Source: Arthrobacter sp. SDTb3-6 (lineage in GTDB: Bacteria; Actinomycetota; Actinomycetes; Actinomycetales; Micrococcaceae). From it: DNA of 64,000 nt. Below the pieces are notes generated by a model. The model was given only the letters and a program-made list of their open reading frames with translations. It was not told the DNA's origin and made no database searches. Position 1 is the stretch's first letter, and each line of letters starts with the position of its first letter. A program made the translations under genes and the position numbers. This document shows positions 34,264 to 42,643 of this stretch, in pieces. The DNA lies in assembly GCF_013376095.1 (NCBI RefSeq), contig NZ_JAAMFN010000001.1, forward strand, positions 1-64,000, in the 5' to 3' direction.

Positions 34264-35569
34264 CCACGGGGCCCGGGCAGGATCCCCGGGCACCGGCGCG
34301 GGGCCCGGGCAGGGTGCGTTCAACACGGCCAACCTGTGGCGGCTGAAGCGGATCGGCTGGGTGTGGCTGGGCACGGCCGCCGTGTGCATTGCACTGCTGG
34401 CCGTCGGGGCGCCGCTGAACATGACCCTGTACCAAATGGTGCTGCCCTTTGGGCTGGGCATGGCAATCCTGCACGCGGCCGCCCTGGGGCTGACGGCGGC
34501 GCGGCCGGTGGCGGGCATGGCGGTGTCGCTCGTGCCCATGGTGGTCATGCCGCTCGTGTCCACGCCGCAGGGGGGCGCGCCCATGCCCTTCAGCGTGGTG
34601 GCCATGGTGACACAGGTCCTGGTGATCTGCGTGGCCGGGATGCGCAGCCACTGGATGGTGGCGGCCGGCGGGTGGCTGCTGAGTGTGGGCGTGGGCGTGA
34701 TGGACAACTACCTCACCCTGCCGCACGGGCAGACGCAGGCCGCCCAAATCAACGTGGTGGTCTTCGCCGCCGTGTCAGGCGGACTGATGGTGGCCTCCGT
34801 CGTGGCCCAGCAATGGCAGCACCTGCGCGCCGAACTGGCCGCCGAACGTACCCTCAGCGCCGAGGAGCAGTCCCGCCGCCGGCTGGCCGAGGAGCGCACC
34901 CGCATTGCGCGCGAACTTCACGACGTCGTGGCCCACGGCATGTCCGTGGTGGTGGTCCAGGCAACCACCGCGGCGTACCGGCACGCCGGACTCAGCGACG
35001 AGCTGAAGCAGGAATTTGAGGACATCGCCAACAACTCACGCCGGGCCATGACGGAAATGCGGAGCATGCTCGGATCATTGCGCGATTCCGGCGGGGGGCG
35101 CGAAACGGCGCCGCAGCCGGGCTTTACGGACCTCCCGGGCCTGCTGGCCTCCGCCCGCACGGCGGGGGTGCGCGTCCGCGACCCCGAGCTGTCCGGTGTC
35201 GACCTTGACGCGGTGGGTGAGGTGATCGCCCTGACGGCCTACCGGATTGTCCAGGAGGCCCTGAGCAATGTGATCCGCCACGCCCCCGGGGCCGCGGTGG
35301 AGATCGGCTTCACCACGGCGGCCGGCAGGCTTGAAGTGTCGGTGGTCAATTCGCCGTCGGACGTCGGTGCCGTGATGGCCCAGCTGGACCGCGGCTCCCA
35401 TGTGGGCCAAGGGCTGATCGGCATGCGTGAGCGGGCGGCCATTGTCGGCGGATCGGTCTTCTGCGCCCCGACGGTGGACGGCGGCTTTTCCGTCGTGGCC
35501 TCGCTGCCGATGATCAGCGTCGGCAAGGGATCCCCCGCCCGGAACCAGGACGGGAAGGGCACAGCATGA
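34250..35569 (+). CDS. sensor histidine kinase, NarL/DesK type
   Basis: A 439-aa membrane kinase. Five to six hydrophobic segments span about residues 35-185 with very short loops, so the sensor lies within the membrane. A coiled linker (188-215) leads to the HisKA_3 dimerisation motif RIARELHDVVAHGMSVVVVQ with phosphorylated H224. The HATPase domain follows, with YRIVQEALSNVIRHAPG (N-box) and GQGLIGMRERAAIVGG (G-box). ATG 34250 overlaps the phosphatase gene by 14 nt; its stop overlaps the response regulator start (ATGA). The signal is unknown. Confidence 0.93.
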   Translation: MSNASHGARAGSPGTGAGPGQGAFNTANLWRLKRIGWVWLGTAAVCIALLAVGAPLNMTLYQMVLPFGLGMAILHAAALGLTAARPVAGMAVSLVPMVVMPLVSTPQGGAPMPFSVVAMVTQVLVICVAGMRSHWMVAAGGWLLSVGVGVMDNYLTLPHGQTQAAQINVVVFAAVSGGLMVASVVAQQWQHLRAELAAERTLSAEEQSRRRLAEERTRIARELHDVVAHGMSVVVVQATTAAYRHAGLSDELKQEFEDIANNSRRAMTEMRSMLGSLRDSGGGRETAPQPGFTDLPGLLASARTAGVRVRDPELSGVDLDAVGEVIALTAYRIVQEALSNVIRHAPGAAVEIGFTTAAGRLEVSVVNSPSDVGAVMAQLDRGSHVGQGLIGMRERAAIVGGSVFCAPTVDGGFSVVASLPMISVGKGSPARNQDGKGTA

Positions 35570-36243
35570 GCATCCGGGTGCTGGTGGTGGATGACCAGGC
35601 GATGGTGCGGGAGGGCTTTGCCGCCCTGCTTGGCGCACAGTCGGACATCGAGGTGGTGGGCCAGGCCGAGAACGGCGCCGTGGCCGTTGAACTCGCGGCA
35701 AGCTGCCGTCCCGATGTGGTGCTCATGGACGTGCGCATGCCCGTCATGGACGGCTTGGAAGCGGCCCGGCGGATCCTGGCCGAGGCCCTGGACGGCGGGC
35801 CGGAACGGTCGGTCCACGTGCTGATGCTGACCACCTTTGACGTGGACGACTACGTCTACGACGCCCTGCGGATCGGGGCCGGCGGCTTCCTGTTCAAGGA
35901 TGCGCTCGCCGACGAACTGGTGGCCGCCGTGCGGATTGTGGCCGGGGGAGAGGCCCTGCTGGCGCCGTCCGTGACCCGGCGGCTGATTGAACGGTTTGCG
36001 CAGTCCAGCGCCCGCCCCGAACTGTCCCGGGACCGCCTGGACGGGCTGACGGACCGCGAGCTGGAAGTCATGACGCTGGTGGGCCGGGGGCTGTCGAACC
36101 ACGAGATTGCCGCGGCACTGTTCATCGCCCAGCAGACCGTGAAGACGCATGTGAGCAAAATCCTGGCCAAGCTGGAACTGCGGGACCGGGTGCAGATGGT
36201 GGTGCTGGCCTACGACACCGGGCTCGTGGAGCCCGGTGCGTAG
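35566..36243 (+). CDS. LuxR/NarL-type response regulator
   Basis: A 225-aa DNA-binding response regulator. The receiver has the acidic pair D9/D10, phospho-acceptor D55 (VVLMDVRMP) and the conserved lysine in FLFKDALADE. A LuxR helix-turn-helix covers about residues 158-220 (LTDRELEVMTLVGRGLSNHE, then QTVKTHVSKILAKLEL). It is the partner of the kinase whose stop codon it overlaps by 4 nt. Together with the phosphatase gene they form a three-gene operon; targets are unknown. Confidence 0.95.
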   Translation: MSIRVLVVDDQAMVREGFAALLGAQSDIEVVGQAENGAVAVELAASCRPDVVLMDVRMPVMDGLEAARRILAEALDGGPERSVHVLMLTTFDVDDYVYDALRIGAGGFLFKDALADELVAAVRIVAGGEALLAPSVTRRLIERFAQSSARPELSRDRLDGLTDRELEVMTLVGRGLSNHEIAAALFIAQQTVKTHVSKILAKLELRDRVQMVVLAYDTGLVEPGA

Positions 36244-36251
36244 GGTCCGGG

Positions 36252-37025
36252 CTACCGCGGCGGCGGCTGGATGACCTTGAACAACGCCCCGGTGGGATCG
36301 GTCAGCCCGGCCAGGCGGCCGAAGGGAGTGTCCTGGGCCGGCTGGACCACGGTGGCACCCAGGGAGAGGGCCGTCGCAACGGCCGCATCGGCGTCGTCCA
36401 CCTGGAAATAGACCTGCCAGCTGGAGGGGGCCTGCTCGGGGAGCTCGCGGCTGGCGTCCATGACGCCGGCGACGGAATCGCGTCCCTCTCCCACCGTGGA
36501 GTACCTGAACTCAGGGGTGTCGCTCATGACGGCGGTCTTCCAGCCAAAGACGTCCTGGTAGAACTTCAGGGCCGCGGGGTAGTCCTTGGTCCAGAGCTCG
36601 TGCCAGTTCGCGGCGCCGTCGACGGAGTGGGCCTGGAAGCCGGTGTGGCCGCCAAACTCCCACAGGCCCACGGCCGCGCCGGCGGGGTCGCCCAGCATGG
36701 CCATCCTGCCCTGCTCCGGGACGTCCATGGGTGCGAGGTAGGTGACGCCGCCGGCCTTGGTGGCCGCGGCCACCGTCGCGTCAATGTCGTCGACGCGCAG
36801 GTAGGTGGACCACACGTCAGGGTGTCCGGCGTCGTCCGGGTTGCTTTGCATCAGCCCGGCCACGGACTTTCCGTCCTTCAAGGCCGTGGTGTAGCCGCCG
36901 TACTTCTCCACGTCGCCGGTCTCGTACGTCCAGCCGAACAAGGCGGTGTAAAACTCCTTGGCGCGGGCCGGGTCCGCGGTCATCAGGTCGATCCAGCAGG
37001 GTGCGCCCGCGGGAATTTCAGTCAT
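36252..37025 (-). CDS. VOC family (glyoxalase/dioxygenase fold) protein
   Basis: A 257-aa protein with two vicinal-oxygen-chelate domains in tandem (about 8-120 and 135-252). Domain 1 opens with CWIDLMTADPARAKEFYTAL and ends GDPAGAAVGLWEFGG; domain 2 opens with NWHELWTKDYPAALKFYQDV and ends TDPTGALFKVI. Such two-domain proteins are often annotated as hydroxylase-like, but no metal triad can be assigned with certainty. AAGGAGCAGCC precedes the ATG. It converges with the response regulator gene. Confidence 0.86.
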   Translation of the reverse strand: MTEIPAGAPCWIDLMTADPARAKEFYTALFGWTYETGDVEKYGGYTTALKDGKSVAGLMQSNPDDAGHPDVWSTYLRVDDIDATVAAATKAGGVTYLAPMDVPEQGRMAMLGDPAGAAVGLWEFGGHTGFQAHSVDGAANWHELWTKDYPAALKFYQDVFGWKTAVMSDTPEFRYSTVGEGRDSVAGVMDASRELPEQAPSSWQVYFQVDDADAAVATALSLGATVVQPAQDTPFGRLAGLTDPTGALFKVIQPPPR

Positions 37026-37140
37026 GGCTGCTCCTTGGCATGTGAATTGAAAGATCAGGTGAATTACAAGGTCAGGTGAATTGAAACGTCAAGACAAGCC
37101 ACGAGCCTATGCCCGCAGGGACGGGCCCACAAGTGAAAAA

Positions 37141-37202
37141 GGGCACTTGCAGGCTGGGAATTCACCGGGCGTCCACCGGAGCTTTCCCGCGCGCAAGTGC
37201 CC
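37141..37202. repeat. 62-bp imperfect palindrome downstream of yajQ
   Basis: Outer arms GGGCACTTGC (37141-37150) and GCAAGTGCCC (37193-37202) pair perfectly. Inner parts (GGGAA...CCGG against CCGG...TTCCC) continue the pairing with mismatches. It lies 20 nt beyond the yajQ stop and may terminate that transcript, though no T-tract follows on the minus strand. Size and design resemble the 58-bp palindromes at the two nuclease loci, but no nuclease gene is adjacent here. Confidence 0.6.
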
Positions 37203-37222
37203 CGTTGGGCCGGCGGCGCCAG

Positions 37223-37711
37223 TCAGCGCAAATTGACGAACTGCAGGTCCGCATCCTCAAACTTGCGCAGCAGCGCCATGACCGCCTGTAGGTCGTCACG
37301 GCTCTTGGAGCTCACCCGCAGTTCGTCACCCTGGATGGTGGACTTGACGCCCTTGGGCCCCTCGTCGCGGATCAGCTTGTTGATCTTCTTCGCCACGTCC
37401 TGGGCAATGCCTTCCTTGATCGAGGCTTCCAGGCGGTACTCCTTGCCGGAAGCGAACGGCTCGCCTGCATCCAGGGACTTCAGCGAAATGCCGCGCTTGA
37501 TCAGCTTGGATTCAAAAACATCCATGACGGCCATGACGCGTTCCTCGGAATTGGCCTTAAGCAGGATCTTCTCGCCGCTGAAGTCGATTTCCGCGCCGAC
37601 CCCCTTGAAGTCGTAGCGCTGGGCGACCTCCTTCTGGGCCTGGTTCAGCGCGTTGGCGACCTCCTGCTTGTCCACCTTGCTGACGACGTCGAACGTTGAC
37701 TCACTGGCCAT
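37223..37711 (-). CDS. YajQ family cyclic-di-GMP-binding protein
   Basis: A 162-aa protein of the YajQ family: two RNP-like ferredoxin folds with [22 protein letters not shown] at the start (core [18 protein letters not shown]), [14 protein letters not shown] near residues 34-47 and [19 protein letters not shown] near the C-terminus. Family members bind nucleic acids or nucleotides; c-di-GMP binding is known for the Xanthomonas protein. GGAGG lies 5 nt before the ATG. Single gene, divergent from the small membrane protein gene. Confidence 0.93.
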   Translation of the reverse strand: MASESTFDVVSKVDKQEVANALNQAQKEVAQRYDFKGVGAEIDFSGEKILLKANSEERVMAVMDVFESKLIKRGISLKSLDAGEPFASGKEYRLEASIKEGIAQDVAKKINKLIRDEGPKGVKSTIQGDELRVSSKSRDDLQAVMALLRKFEDADLQFVNLR

Positions 37712-37886
37712 GATTCCTCCACATGCATGAAAAAGTGACGGTTGATTTGAAACCAAGCCTAGCGCCCGAGGGGCGGGCTGCGAGTTTACGAGCGGTTCAC
37801 AGTTCGCTCCAAGCGGACGCGGAGTGGGAGCACATTTGGACCGGGAATCGTTATACCCGTTGAGAGCCACCACGTCTGGAGGACTG

Positions 37887-38243
37887 ATGAGCAAGACCGA
37901 AGGCACGACGCCGGAACCCGACCCCGTCCCTGCGGCACCATCCGCCGTGGCCCCCATGGAGGGTGCGGCGCTTCCCGGCAAGTCCCGGCCCGGAATGAAG
38001 GCAGCCGTGGGCACGGCCATGGCGGCGGCCACCCTGGCGGCCGTGACGGTGCTGTCCGGGACCGTGCTCAGCCAGGAGCCCGACGCCATCCTTGCCTCGC
38101 CCGTCAACTCGGCCTCGTCGCGCATCGCCGGTGTCCAGGCGGACATGGCGCGCGCCGTGGCCCTTCAGCAGGTGACGCCCGAACAGGCAGCGTTCCTGGA
38201 GAAACAGCTGGTCCGCCGGATCGAAGGCGGCACGCAGGCCTGA
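37887..38243 (+). CDS. hypothetical single-pass membrane or exported protein
   Basis: A 118-aa protein of unknown function. A polar, proline-rich 48-residue N-terminus ([15 protein letters not shown]) is followed by one hydrophobic segment (about 53-73, [18 protein letters not shown]) and a helical C-terminus ([20 protein letters not shown]). GGAGGA lies just upstream of ATG 37887, so it is a genuine gene. It precedes tRNA-Tyr. The long tail before the helix argues against a cleaved signal peptide. Confidence 0.7.
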   Translation: MSKTEGTTPEPDPVPAAPSAVAPMEGAALPGKSRPGMKAAVGTAMAAATLAAVTVLSGTVLSQEPDAILASPVNSASSRIAGVQADMARAVALQQVTPEQAAFLEKQLVRRIEGGTQA

Positions 38244-38369
38244 TTCCCCGGGCACGACGGGGATGGAAAACGCCCGATTCGATTCTTGGCCGAATACCTT
38301 GTATTGTTTTACTGCTCCCACTTGATGGGGGCGAAAGCCGGGACGCAACAATGAGGCCCGGCGGGCCAT

Positions 38370-38454
38370 GGCAGATTACCCGAGTGGCCAAAGGGGGCTG
38401 ACTGTAAATCAGCTGGCAACGCCTTCACTGGTTCGAATCCAGTATCTGCCACCA
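38370..38454 (+). tRNA. tRNA-Tyr (GTA)
   Basis: Acceptor arms GGCAGAT and ATCTGCC pair fully, with discriminator A and encoded CCA (38452-38454). Anticodon stem GCTGA/TCAGC carries the loop CTGTAAA, giving anticodon GTA. A long variable arm and a T-loop GTTCGAATC are present, as expected for a class II tRNA-Tyr. Upstream, -10-like TATTGT (38302-38307) precedes a structured leader of about 55 nt. Confidence 0.97.
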
Positions 38455-38574
38455 TCAGGGGAAGCCCGGAGCCTTGCGGGAAATCGCAGGCTCCGGGCTT
38501 TCCGCCTTTAACGCCCGCAGCCACCACCGCAGCCCGCAGGATGCGCCCGGAGGGCGGGGAACTACAGTTAAGGC

Positions 38575-39315
38575 ATGGAATATCTCGTGCCCTTGGTCAT
38601 TGTGCTGGTCATTGTCATTGTGGTGATCGTGGCCTCCCGGTTCATGGGCCGCAAGGGGAGGGCCATCCAGGATGCAGAAGGCCCGAAGCCCCGCACGGCG
38701 GCTCCGTCCGAACGCAAGCCCAGGGTTACGCGTGAGATGGCCGTGGAGGCCGCTGCGAAGCTGACGCCCGAGACCCACCGGGCAGTCTATTCGCTGATTG
38801 CCCGCCAGCAGGTGCTCAATGCCGTACAGGCCTACCGCAAGGCCACAGGCACCAGCCTGGGCAAGTCCGCCGCGGCCGTTGCCGCACTGGCCGAATATCC
38901 CCAGCCCTTGCCCGAACAACCCGCCGACGCCCCCCTGGTGGTCGAGGACATCCTCCAGGCTGCCCCGAAACCTGCCGGGCCGACGCCGGCCACCCCGAAA
39001 GCTGCCGATCCCGGACAATCCGGATCCGGCCAGCCCAATTCCGGCCAGCCCAAATCCGGCAAGGACACTACGGAGCGGGCCGAGGGCAGGGCCGTACCGG
39101 CCGCACCCAGCTACCGCTACCGGGCCATCGTCTCCCGCGGCGACGAGGTCCGTGAGGTGGCCAGCACGCGCCTGAACGAGGAAGTCTTCGGGCGCATCCG
39201 TTCGCTCGCTCTGTCAGGGGACCTGGACGGTGCGGCCCGGCTCCTGCGCAACCACGCCGATTTGTCCGAGGACGACGCCCGGGAGTTTGTCTCGATGATC
39301 GGCCCGGAACGCTGA
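38575..39315 (+). CDS. hypothetical membrane-anchored protein with Gln/Pro/Ser linker
   Basis: A 246-aa protein beginning with a membrane helix (LVPLVIVLVIVIVVIVASRF, residues 4-23) and a basic stop-transfer. A folded helical region follows (about 48-100); its NAVQAYRKATGTSLGKSAAA segment recalls the ribosomal L7/L12 C-terminal domain. A flexible linker then contains repeated GQP-SG units (about 140-162), and a second helical domain ends the protein. Function unknown. TACAGT (38563-38568) lies 6 nt before ATG 38575, suggesting a leaderless transcript. Confidence 0.72.
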   Translation: MEYLVPLVIVLVIVIVVIVASRFMGRKGRAIQDAEGPKPRTAAPSERKPRVTREMAVEAAAKLTPETHRAVYSLIARQQVLNAVQAYRKATGTSLGKSAAAVAALAEYPQPLPEQPADAPLVVEDILQAAPKPAGPTPATPKAADPGQSGSGQPNSGQPKSGKDTTERAEGRAVPAAPSYRYRAIVSRGDEVREVASTRLNEEVFGRIRSLALSGDLDGAARLLRNHADLSEDDAREFVSMIGPER

Positions 39316-39321
39316 CCACGG

Positions 39322-39344
39322 GCAGGCACTGAGCCTGCTTTTTT
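39322..39344 (+). terminator. intrinsic terminator
   Basis: Stem GCAGGC (39322-39327) / GCCTGC (39333-39338), loop ACTGA, then six T. It ends the transcript of the preceding gene. A second inverted repeat GGGCCC (39345-39350 and 39361-39366) lies directly beyond, towards the minus-strand gene. Confidence 0.75.
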
Positions 39345-39392
39345 GGGCCCTTTGTCTTTAGGGCCCTGCGGCCGCGCGTGCTGCGGGGCCGC

Positions 39393-39644
39393 CTAGGCGG
39401 GCAGGCTGACTTCGAGCTCGAAGCCGTCCTCGTGGTGGATCAGTTGACGGCCCATCCCGGCGTCGAGCTGGATCCACAGGCACCGGCGGTCGCTGGTCAA
39501 CGTCTCCACCGTGCCGGACAGGCGCCAGCCGCGCTCGTTGACGAGGGCAACATGCTGGTCCTTGGCCAGGGCCGGCCACACATCACGGCCCTCGTGCGCT
39601 TGTGGGGCATGGTCGGGTTCCCGGTGGTGGCTGGGGCGGGTCAT
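39393..39644 (-). CDS. small hypothetical protein
   Basis: An 83-aa protein of unknown function. A His-rich, polar N-terminus (RPSHHREPDHAPQAHE) is followed by a short beta-rich region (QHVALVNERGWRLSGTVETL, then RCLWIQLDAGMGRQLIHHED). AGGAGGAACC directly before the ATG is one of the best ribosome-binding sites in the window, so expression is likely. No domain recognised. Confidence 0.65.
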   Translation of the reverse strand: MTRPSHHREPDHAPQAHEGRDVWPALAKDQHVALVNERGWRLSGTVETLTSDRRCLWIQLDAGMGRQLIHHEDGFELEVSLPA

Positions 39645-39742
39645 GGTTCCTCCTGGGGCGCGGTTGCTTCGGCGGTGCTACGTATGGTTATACACAGCCA
39701 ACCCGGACAAATTGGGTGCACCAGGTGTGCTCTCCGTGAATT

Positions 39743-40306
39743 TTATGTGTCCACGTTGTGTGGAGCCGGCGCACTGCCTCCCGCGTCCACGGCAAAAACC
39801 AGCGTGTCCAGCCACCGGCCGTTGATGAGCCGGTCATTTTCCAGCCGTCCCACCTGTGCCATCCCCAACTTCTGCAACACGCCGGCGGAGGCCACGTTTT
39901 CCGGGCGGCAGGCGGCGGTGATCCGGGACAGGTGCAGCTGTGAAAAGCCAAAATGCAGCATGGCGGAGGCTGCTTCCGTGGCATACCCCTTTCCCCACCG
40001 GTCCGGATGGAGGGTGTAGCCAATTTCCGCCTCCTGCGTCCCGTGCCGCCCGCCGCGGGTGTTCAGCGTGAGTCCGATGGAGCCGATGACGCTGCCATCG
40101 AGCGTGATGGCGAGGGTGTGGCTGCGGCGCGGTGCTTCTGCGGCCTTGTCGATGCAAAAGTTGAGGAAGTCGCGGGTGTCCTGTTCCGAGTTCGGGCCCC
40201 ACTCGACAAAGGTGCTGGTGCGCGGGTCCGAGGCGAAGGCATGCACGGCGGCGTGGTCGGATAGCGTGTATTCGCGCAGGACCAGGCGCTCCGTGGTCAA
40301 TTCCAT
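39743..40306 (-). CDS. GNAT family N-acetyltransferase, RimJ/RimL-like
   Basis: A 187-aa acetyltransferase. It opens with LTTERLVLREYTLSDHAAVHAF, with acetyl-CoA loop motif EIGYTLHPDRWGKGYATEAA (about residues 93-112) and ENVASAGVLQKLGMAQVG near 137-154, as in RimJ/RimL and related GNATs acting on N-terminal or side-chain amino groups. Substrate unknown. TAGACT lies 6 nt before the ATG on the minus strand, consistent with a leaderless transcript. Confidence 0.87.
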   Translation of the reverse strand: MELTTERLVLREYTLSDHAAVHAFASDPRTSTFVEWGPNSEQDTRDFLNFCIDKAAEAPRRSHTLAITLDGSVIGSIGLTLNTRGGRHGTQEAEIGYTLHPDRWGKGYATEAASAMLHFGFSQLHLSRITAACRPENVASAGVLQKLGMAQVGRLENDRLINGRWLDTLVFAVDAGGSAPAPHNVDT

Positions 40307-40342
40307 GCGGCAAGTCTAGGCGAACGTCTCCGGGCGGACGCC

Positions 40343-40378
40343 TTGACCCTTAGGCAGCCTAATGTTAGACTACCTAAC
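40343..40378 (+). promoter_or_regulatory. marR promoter with two palindromic operators
   Basis: -35 TTGACC (40343-40348), 17-bp spacer, -10 TAGACT (40366-40371), ATG at 40380. TTAGGCAGCCTAA (40350-40362), a perfect 13-bp palindrome, fills the spacer. GTTAGACTACCTAAC (40364-40378) covers the -10 box and start site. Binding of the MarR protein here would block RNA polymerase, giving autorepression of the marR-MFS unit. Confidence 0.7.
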
Positions 40379-40379
40379 T

Positions 40380-40811
40380 ATGAGCGAAGATCTTGGGGAA
40401 CTGGCGGGCAGCTATCGCAACATCCTGCGCCAGGCCGTCTATCTGTTGCGCTCCATGGACGCCGAAGGGGAGCTCAGCACCGGCCATGTCAGCACGCTGA
40501 ACATGCTGGCAGCAGGGCCGTTGCGGGTCAGCGCCATCGCCCGGTTCGCCGGCATCCGCGTGCCAAGTGCCACCGAGCAGGTCATCAAGCTGGAGGCTGC
40601 CGGATTGGTGGAGCGGAAGCCGGACAGCACGGACGCGCGGGCCGTGCTGGTCGAGCTGACCGGGGACGGCCGCAAGGCGCTCGACGTGGCCAACACGCGG
40701 CGGACCGCCGAAGTCGCCGCAGCCCTCGCCACCCTCTCGACGGAGGAGCGGCTGGCCGTCAGGAACGCCATCCCCGCCATCGACAAACTCAATGCGGCGC
40801 TGAGGACCTGA
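40380..40811 (+). CDS. MarR family transcriptional regulator
   Basis: A 143-aa winged-helix repressor. The DNA-binding core spans about residues 40-100 (VSTLNMLAAGPLRVSAIARF, then VPSATEQVIKLEAAGLVERK, with wing DSTDARAVLVELT). It probably responds to a small phenolic or drug-like ligand and controls itself and the MFS exporter gene 64 nt downstream through the two palindromes at 40350-40378. The start at 40380 fits the promoter, being 8 nt after the -10 box without a Shine-Dalgarno sequence. Confidence 0.9.
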   Translation: MSEDLGELAGSYRNILRQAVYLLRSMDAEGELSTGHVSTLNMLAAGPLRVSAIARFAGIRVPSATEQVIKLEAAGLVERKPDSTDARAVLVELTGDGRKALDVANTRRTAEVAAALATLSTEERLAVRNAIPAIDKLNAALRT

Positions 40812-40875
40812 CCTCCGGCGGCGGGCGCGGCCGCCGGCGTCGTCTGTGAACAATGAAAGATCCAAAGGAGTAAAC

Positions 40876-42105
40876 GTGCAGGCCAACACGGCAGAGAACT
40901 CTGCCCACGAAATAGAGGACGTCCTCGCCGATGAGAAGAGGTCGATGCTCAAGCAGCCCAAGGCTGTCTGGGCCGTGGCGTTTGCCGCAGTCTTCGCGTT
41001 CATGGGGATCGGCCTGGTGGACCCAATCCTGCCCGCCATCGCCAAGAACCTGCAGGCCACGGCGAGCCAGGTTTCGCTGCTGTTCACCAGCTACTTCCTG
41101 GTCACCGCAGTAGCCATGCTCATTACGGGATTTGTCTCCTCCCGCATCGGCGGCAAGAAGACCCTGCTGATCGGGCTGTCCGTCATCGTCGTCTTTTCGG
41201 CCCTGGCAGGCACCTCCGGCACGGTTGACGCGCTGGTCGGATTCCGGGCCGGCTGGGGACTGGGCAACGCGCTGTTCGTCGCGACGTCGCTGGCCGTCAT
41301 GGTGGGCGTGGCCTCCGGCGGCCACGCAACCGCCATCATCCTCTACGAAGCAGCCCTGGGCCTGGGCCTTTCACTCGGCCCGCTCATGGGTGCGCTGCTG
41401 GGCGGCTGGCAGTGGCGGGCGCCATTCTTCGGCACGGCCACGGCCATGGCCATCGCCTTCATCCTGCTGATCATCATGTTGCCCAAGACGCCCGTGCCCG
41501 CCGTCAAGACCCGGCTGCGGGACCCGCTGGTGGCCTTGGGGCACAAGGGGCTGCGCACCACGGCCGGCAGCGCCCTGTTCTACAACTACGGTTTTTTCAC
41601 CATCCTGGCCTTTGTACCGTTCATCCTGGGCTTCAACGCCTACGGCATCGGTGCCGTGTACTTTGGCTGGGGTGTCGCCGTGGCCGTGTTCTCCGTGTTC
41701 GTGGCCCCCATCGTGCAGCGCCGCTTCGGCCCTGTGAAGTCGCTCATCGGCGCCCTGCTGGGCCTCATGGTGGTGCTGGCCGGACTGGCCGTTGCTGCAG
41801 GCCATTCGGTGCCGGCGATCGTGGTCCTGACCATTGTGTCCGGCGCGCTGCTGGGCATCAACAACACCCTGTTCACCGAAATGGCCATGGCCGTCTCCGA
41901 TTCGCCCCGGCCGGTGGCCAGCGCCGGCTACAACTTTGTGCGCTGGATGGGAGGCGCCCTGGCGCCGTTCCTGGCCGCCAAGATCGCCGAGCACACCTCG
42001 GCGTCGGTCACCTTCTATGTGGCCGCCGCAGCGGTGCTGGTCAGCGCCGGGGTGATCTTTGGCGGGCGCAGGTTCCTCGCCGCCCATGAGCCTGAGGGCG
42101 TGTAG
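40876..42105 (+). CDS. MFS transporter, DHA1-type drug exporter
   Basis: A 409-aa major facilitator with 12 hydrophobic segments. AFMGIGLVDPILPAIAKNL near residue 45, the loop-2 motif GFVSSRIGGKKTL and antiporter motif C-like ALGLGLSLGPLMGALLGG mid-way identify a DHA1 multidrug-type exporter. GTG 40876 is chosen because GGAG lies 5 nt upstream (AAAGGAGTAAAC); an in-frame GTG at 40846 lacks one. It forms a MarR-MFS pair with the repressor gene upstream, so it is probably induced by its own substrate. Confidence 0.9.
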   Translation: MQANTAENSAHEIEDVLADEKRSMLKQPKAVWAVAFAAVFAFMGIGLVDPILPAIAKNLQATASQVSLLFTSYFLVTAVAMLITGFVSSRIGGKKTLLIGLSVIVVFSALAGTSGTVDALVGFRAGWGLGNALFVATSLAVMVGVASGGHATAIILYEAALGLGLSLGPLMGALLGGWQWRAPFFGTATAMAIAFILLIIMLPKTPVPAVKTRLRDPLVALGHKGLRTTAGSALFYNYGFFTILAFVPFILGFNAYGIGAVYFGWGVAVAVFSVFVAPIVQRRFGPVKSLIGALLGLMVVLAGLAVAAGHSVPAIVVLTIVSGALLGINNTLFTEMAMAVSDSPRPVASAGYNFVRWMGGALAPFLAAKIAEHTSASVTFYVAAAAVLVSAGVIFGGRRFLAAHEPEGV

Positions 42106-42177
42106 GGCCGTTATTCCCGCTCACGCGCTGAGCGAAACCTGTAGCCATGCCTCCCGCCGTCACGTAGCGTGGAAGTC

Positions 42178-42567
42178 ATGGCTACAGTTGAAATCACCAC
42201 CGAATCGTTTGGCACCACCATCGAGAGCAACGACATTGTGTTCGTCGATTTCTGGGCTTCCTGGTGCCAGCCATGCGTCCGTTTTGCGCCCACCTATGAG
42301 GCTGCCTCGGACAAGCACGACGACGTCGTGTTCGGCAAGGTTGACACCGAGGCGCAGCAGCAGCTGGCCGCCGAGGCCAACATCACCTCCATCCCCACGC
42401 TGATGGCCTTCCGTGAAAAGGTGCTGGTCTTTGCCCAGCCCGGTGCGCTCAGCGGCACGGACCTGGACAAGGTCATCACAGCGGTCAAGGACCTGGACAT
42501 GGCCGAGGTGCACTCCGCCGTCGCCAAGCAGCAGGCCGAGGCAGCCGGCGGCAACGCCGGCGAGTAA
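42178..42567 (+). CDS. thioredoxin family protein with WCQPC active site
   Basis: A 129-aa thioredoxin-fold protein. The active site is WCQPC (C30, C33), differing from classical WCGPC at the second position. DFWASWCQPC, the cis-proline strand SIPTLMAFREK and the C-terminal helix are all present. The C-terminus has an extra about 20-residue Ala/Gln/Glu-rich tail. It serves as a cytoplasmic disulfide reductase, though the altered site may shift redox potential. TAGCGT ends 7 nt before ATG 42178, so a leaderless transcript is likely. A strong terminator follows. Confidence 0.92.
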   Translation: MATVEITTESFGTTIESNDIVFVDFWASWCQPCVRFAPTYEAASDKHDDVVFGKVDTEAQQQLAAEANITSIPTLMAFREKVLVFAQPGALSGTDLDKVITAVKDLDMAEVHSAVAKQQAEAAGGNAGE

Positions 42568-42581
42568 AAGCCCAACAACCG

Positions 42582-42640
42582 GTTGAGGTTGGGGACCGTG
42601 GCACCATTGGGTGTCGCCGTCCCCAACCTCAACAGTTTTT
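42582..42640 (+). terminator. terminator after the thioredoxin gene
   Basis: Perfect 15-bp stem: GTTGAGGTTGGGGAC (42582-42596) with its complement at 42619-42633, 22-nt loop, then AGTTTTT. It also faces the minus-strand monooxygenase gene and may work in both directions. Confidence 0.75.
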
Positions 42641-42643
42641 AAG

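Noticed and set aside
38370-38454. tRNA-Tyr as attachment site of an integrated element
   Set aside because: No integrase gene and no repeated 3' tRNA fragment were seen in the window.
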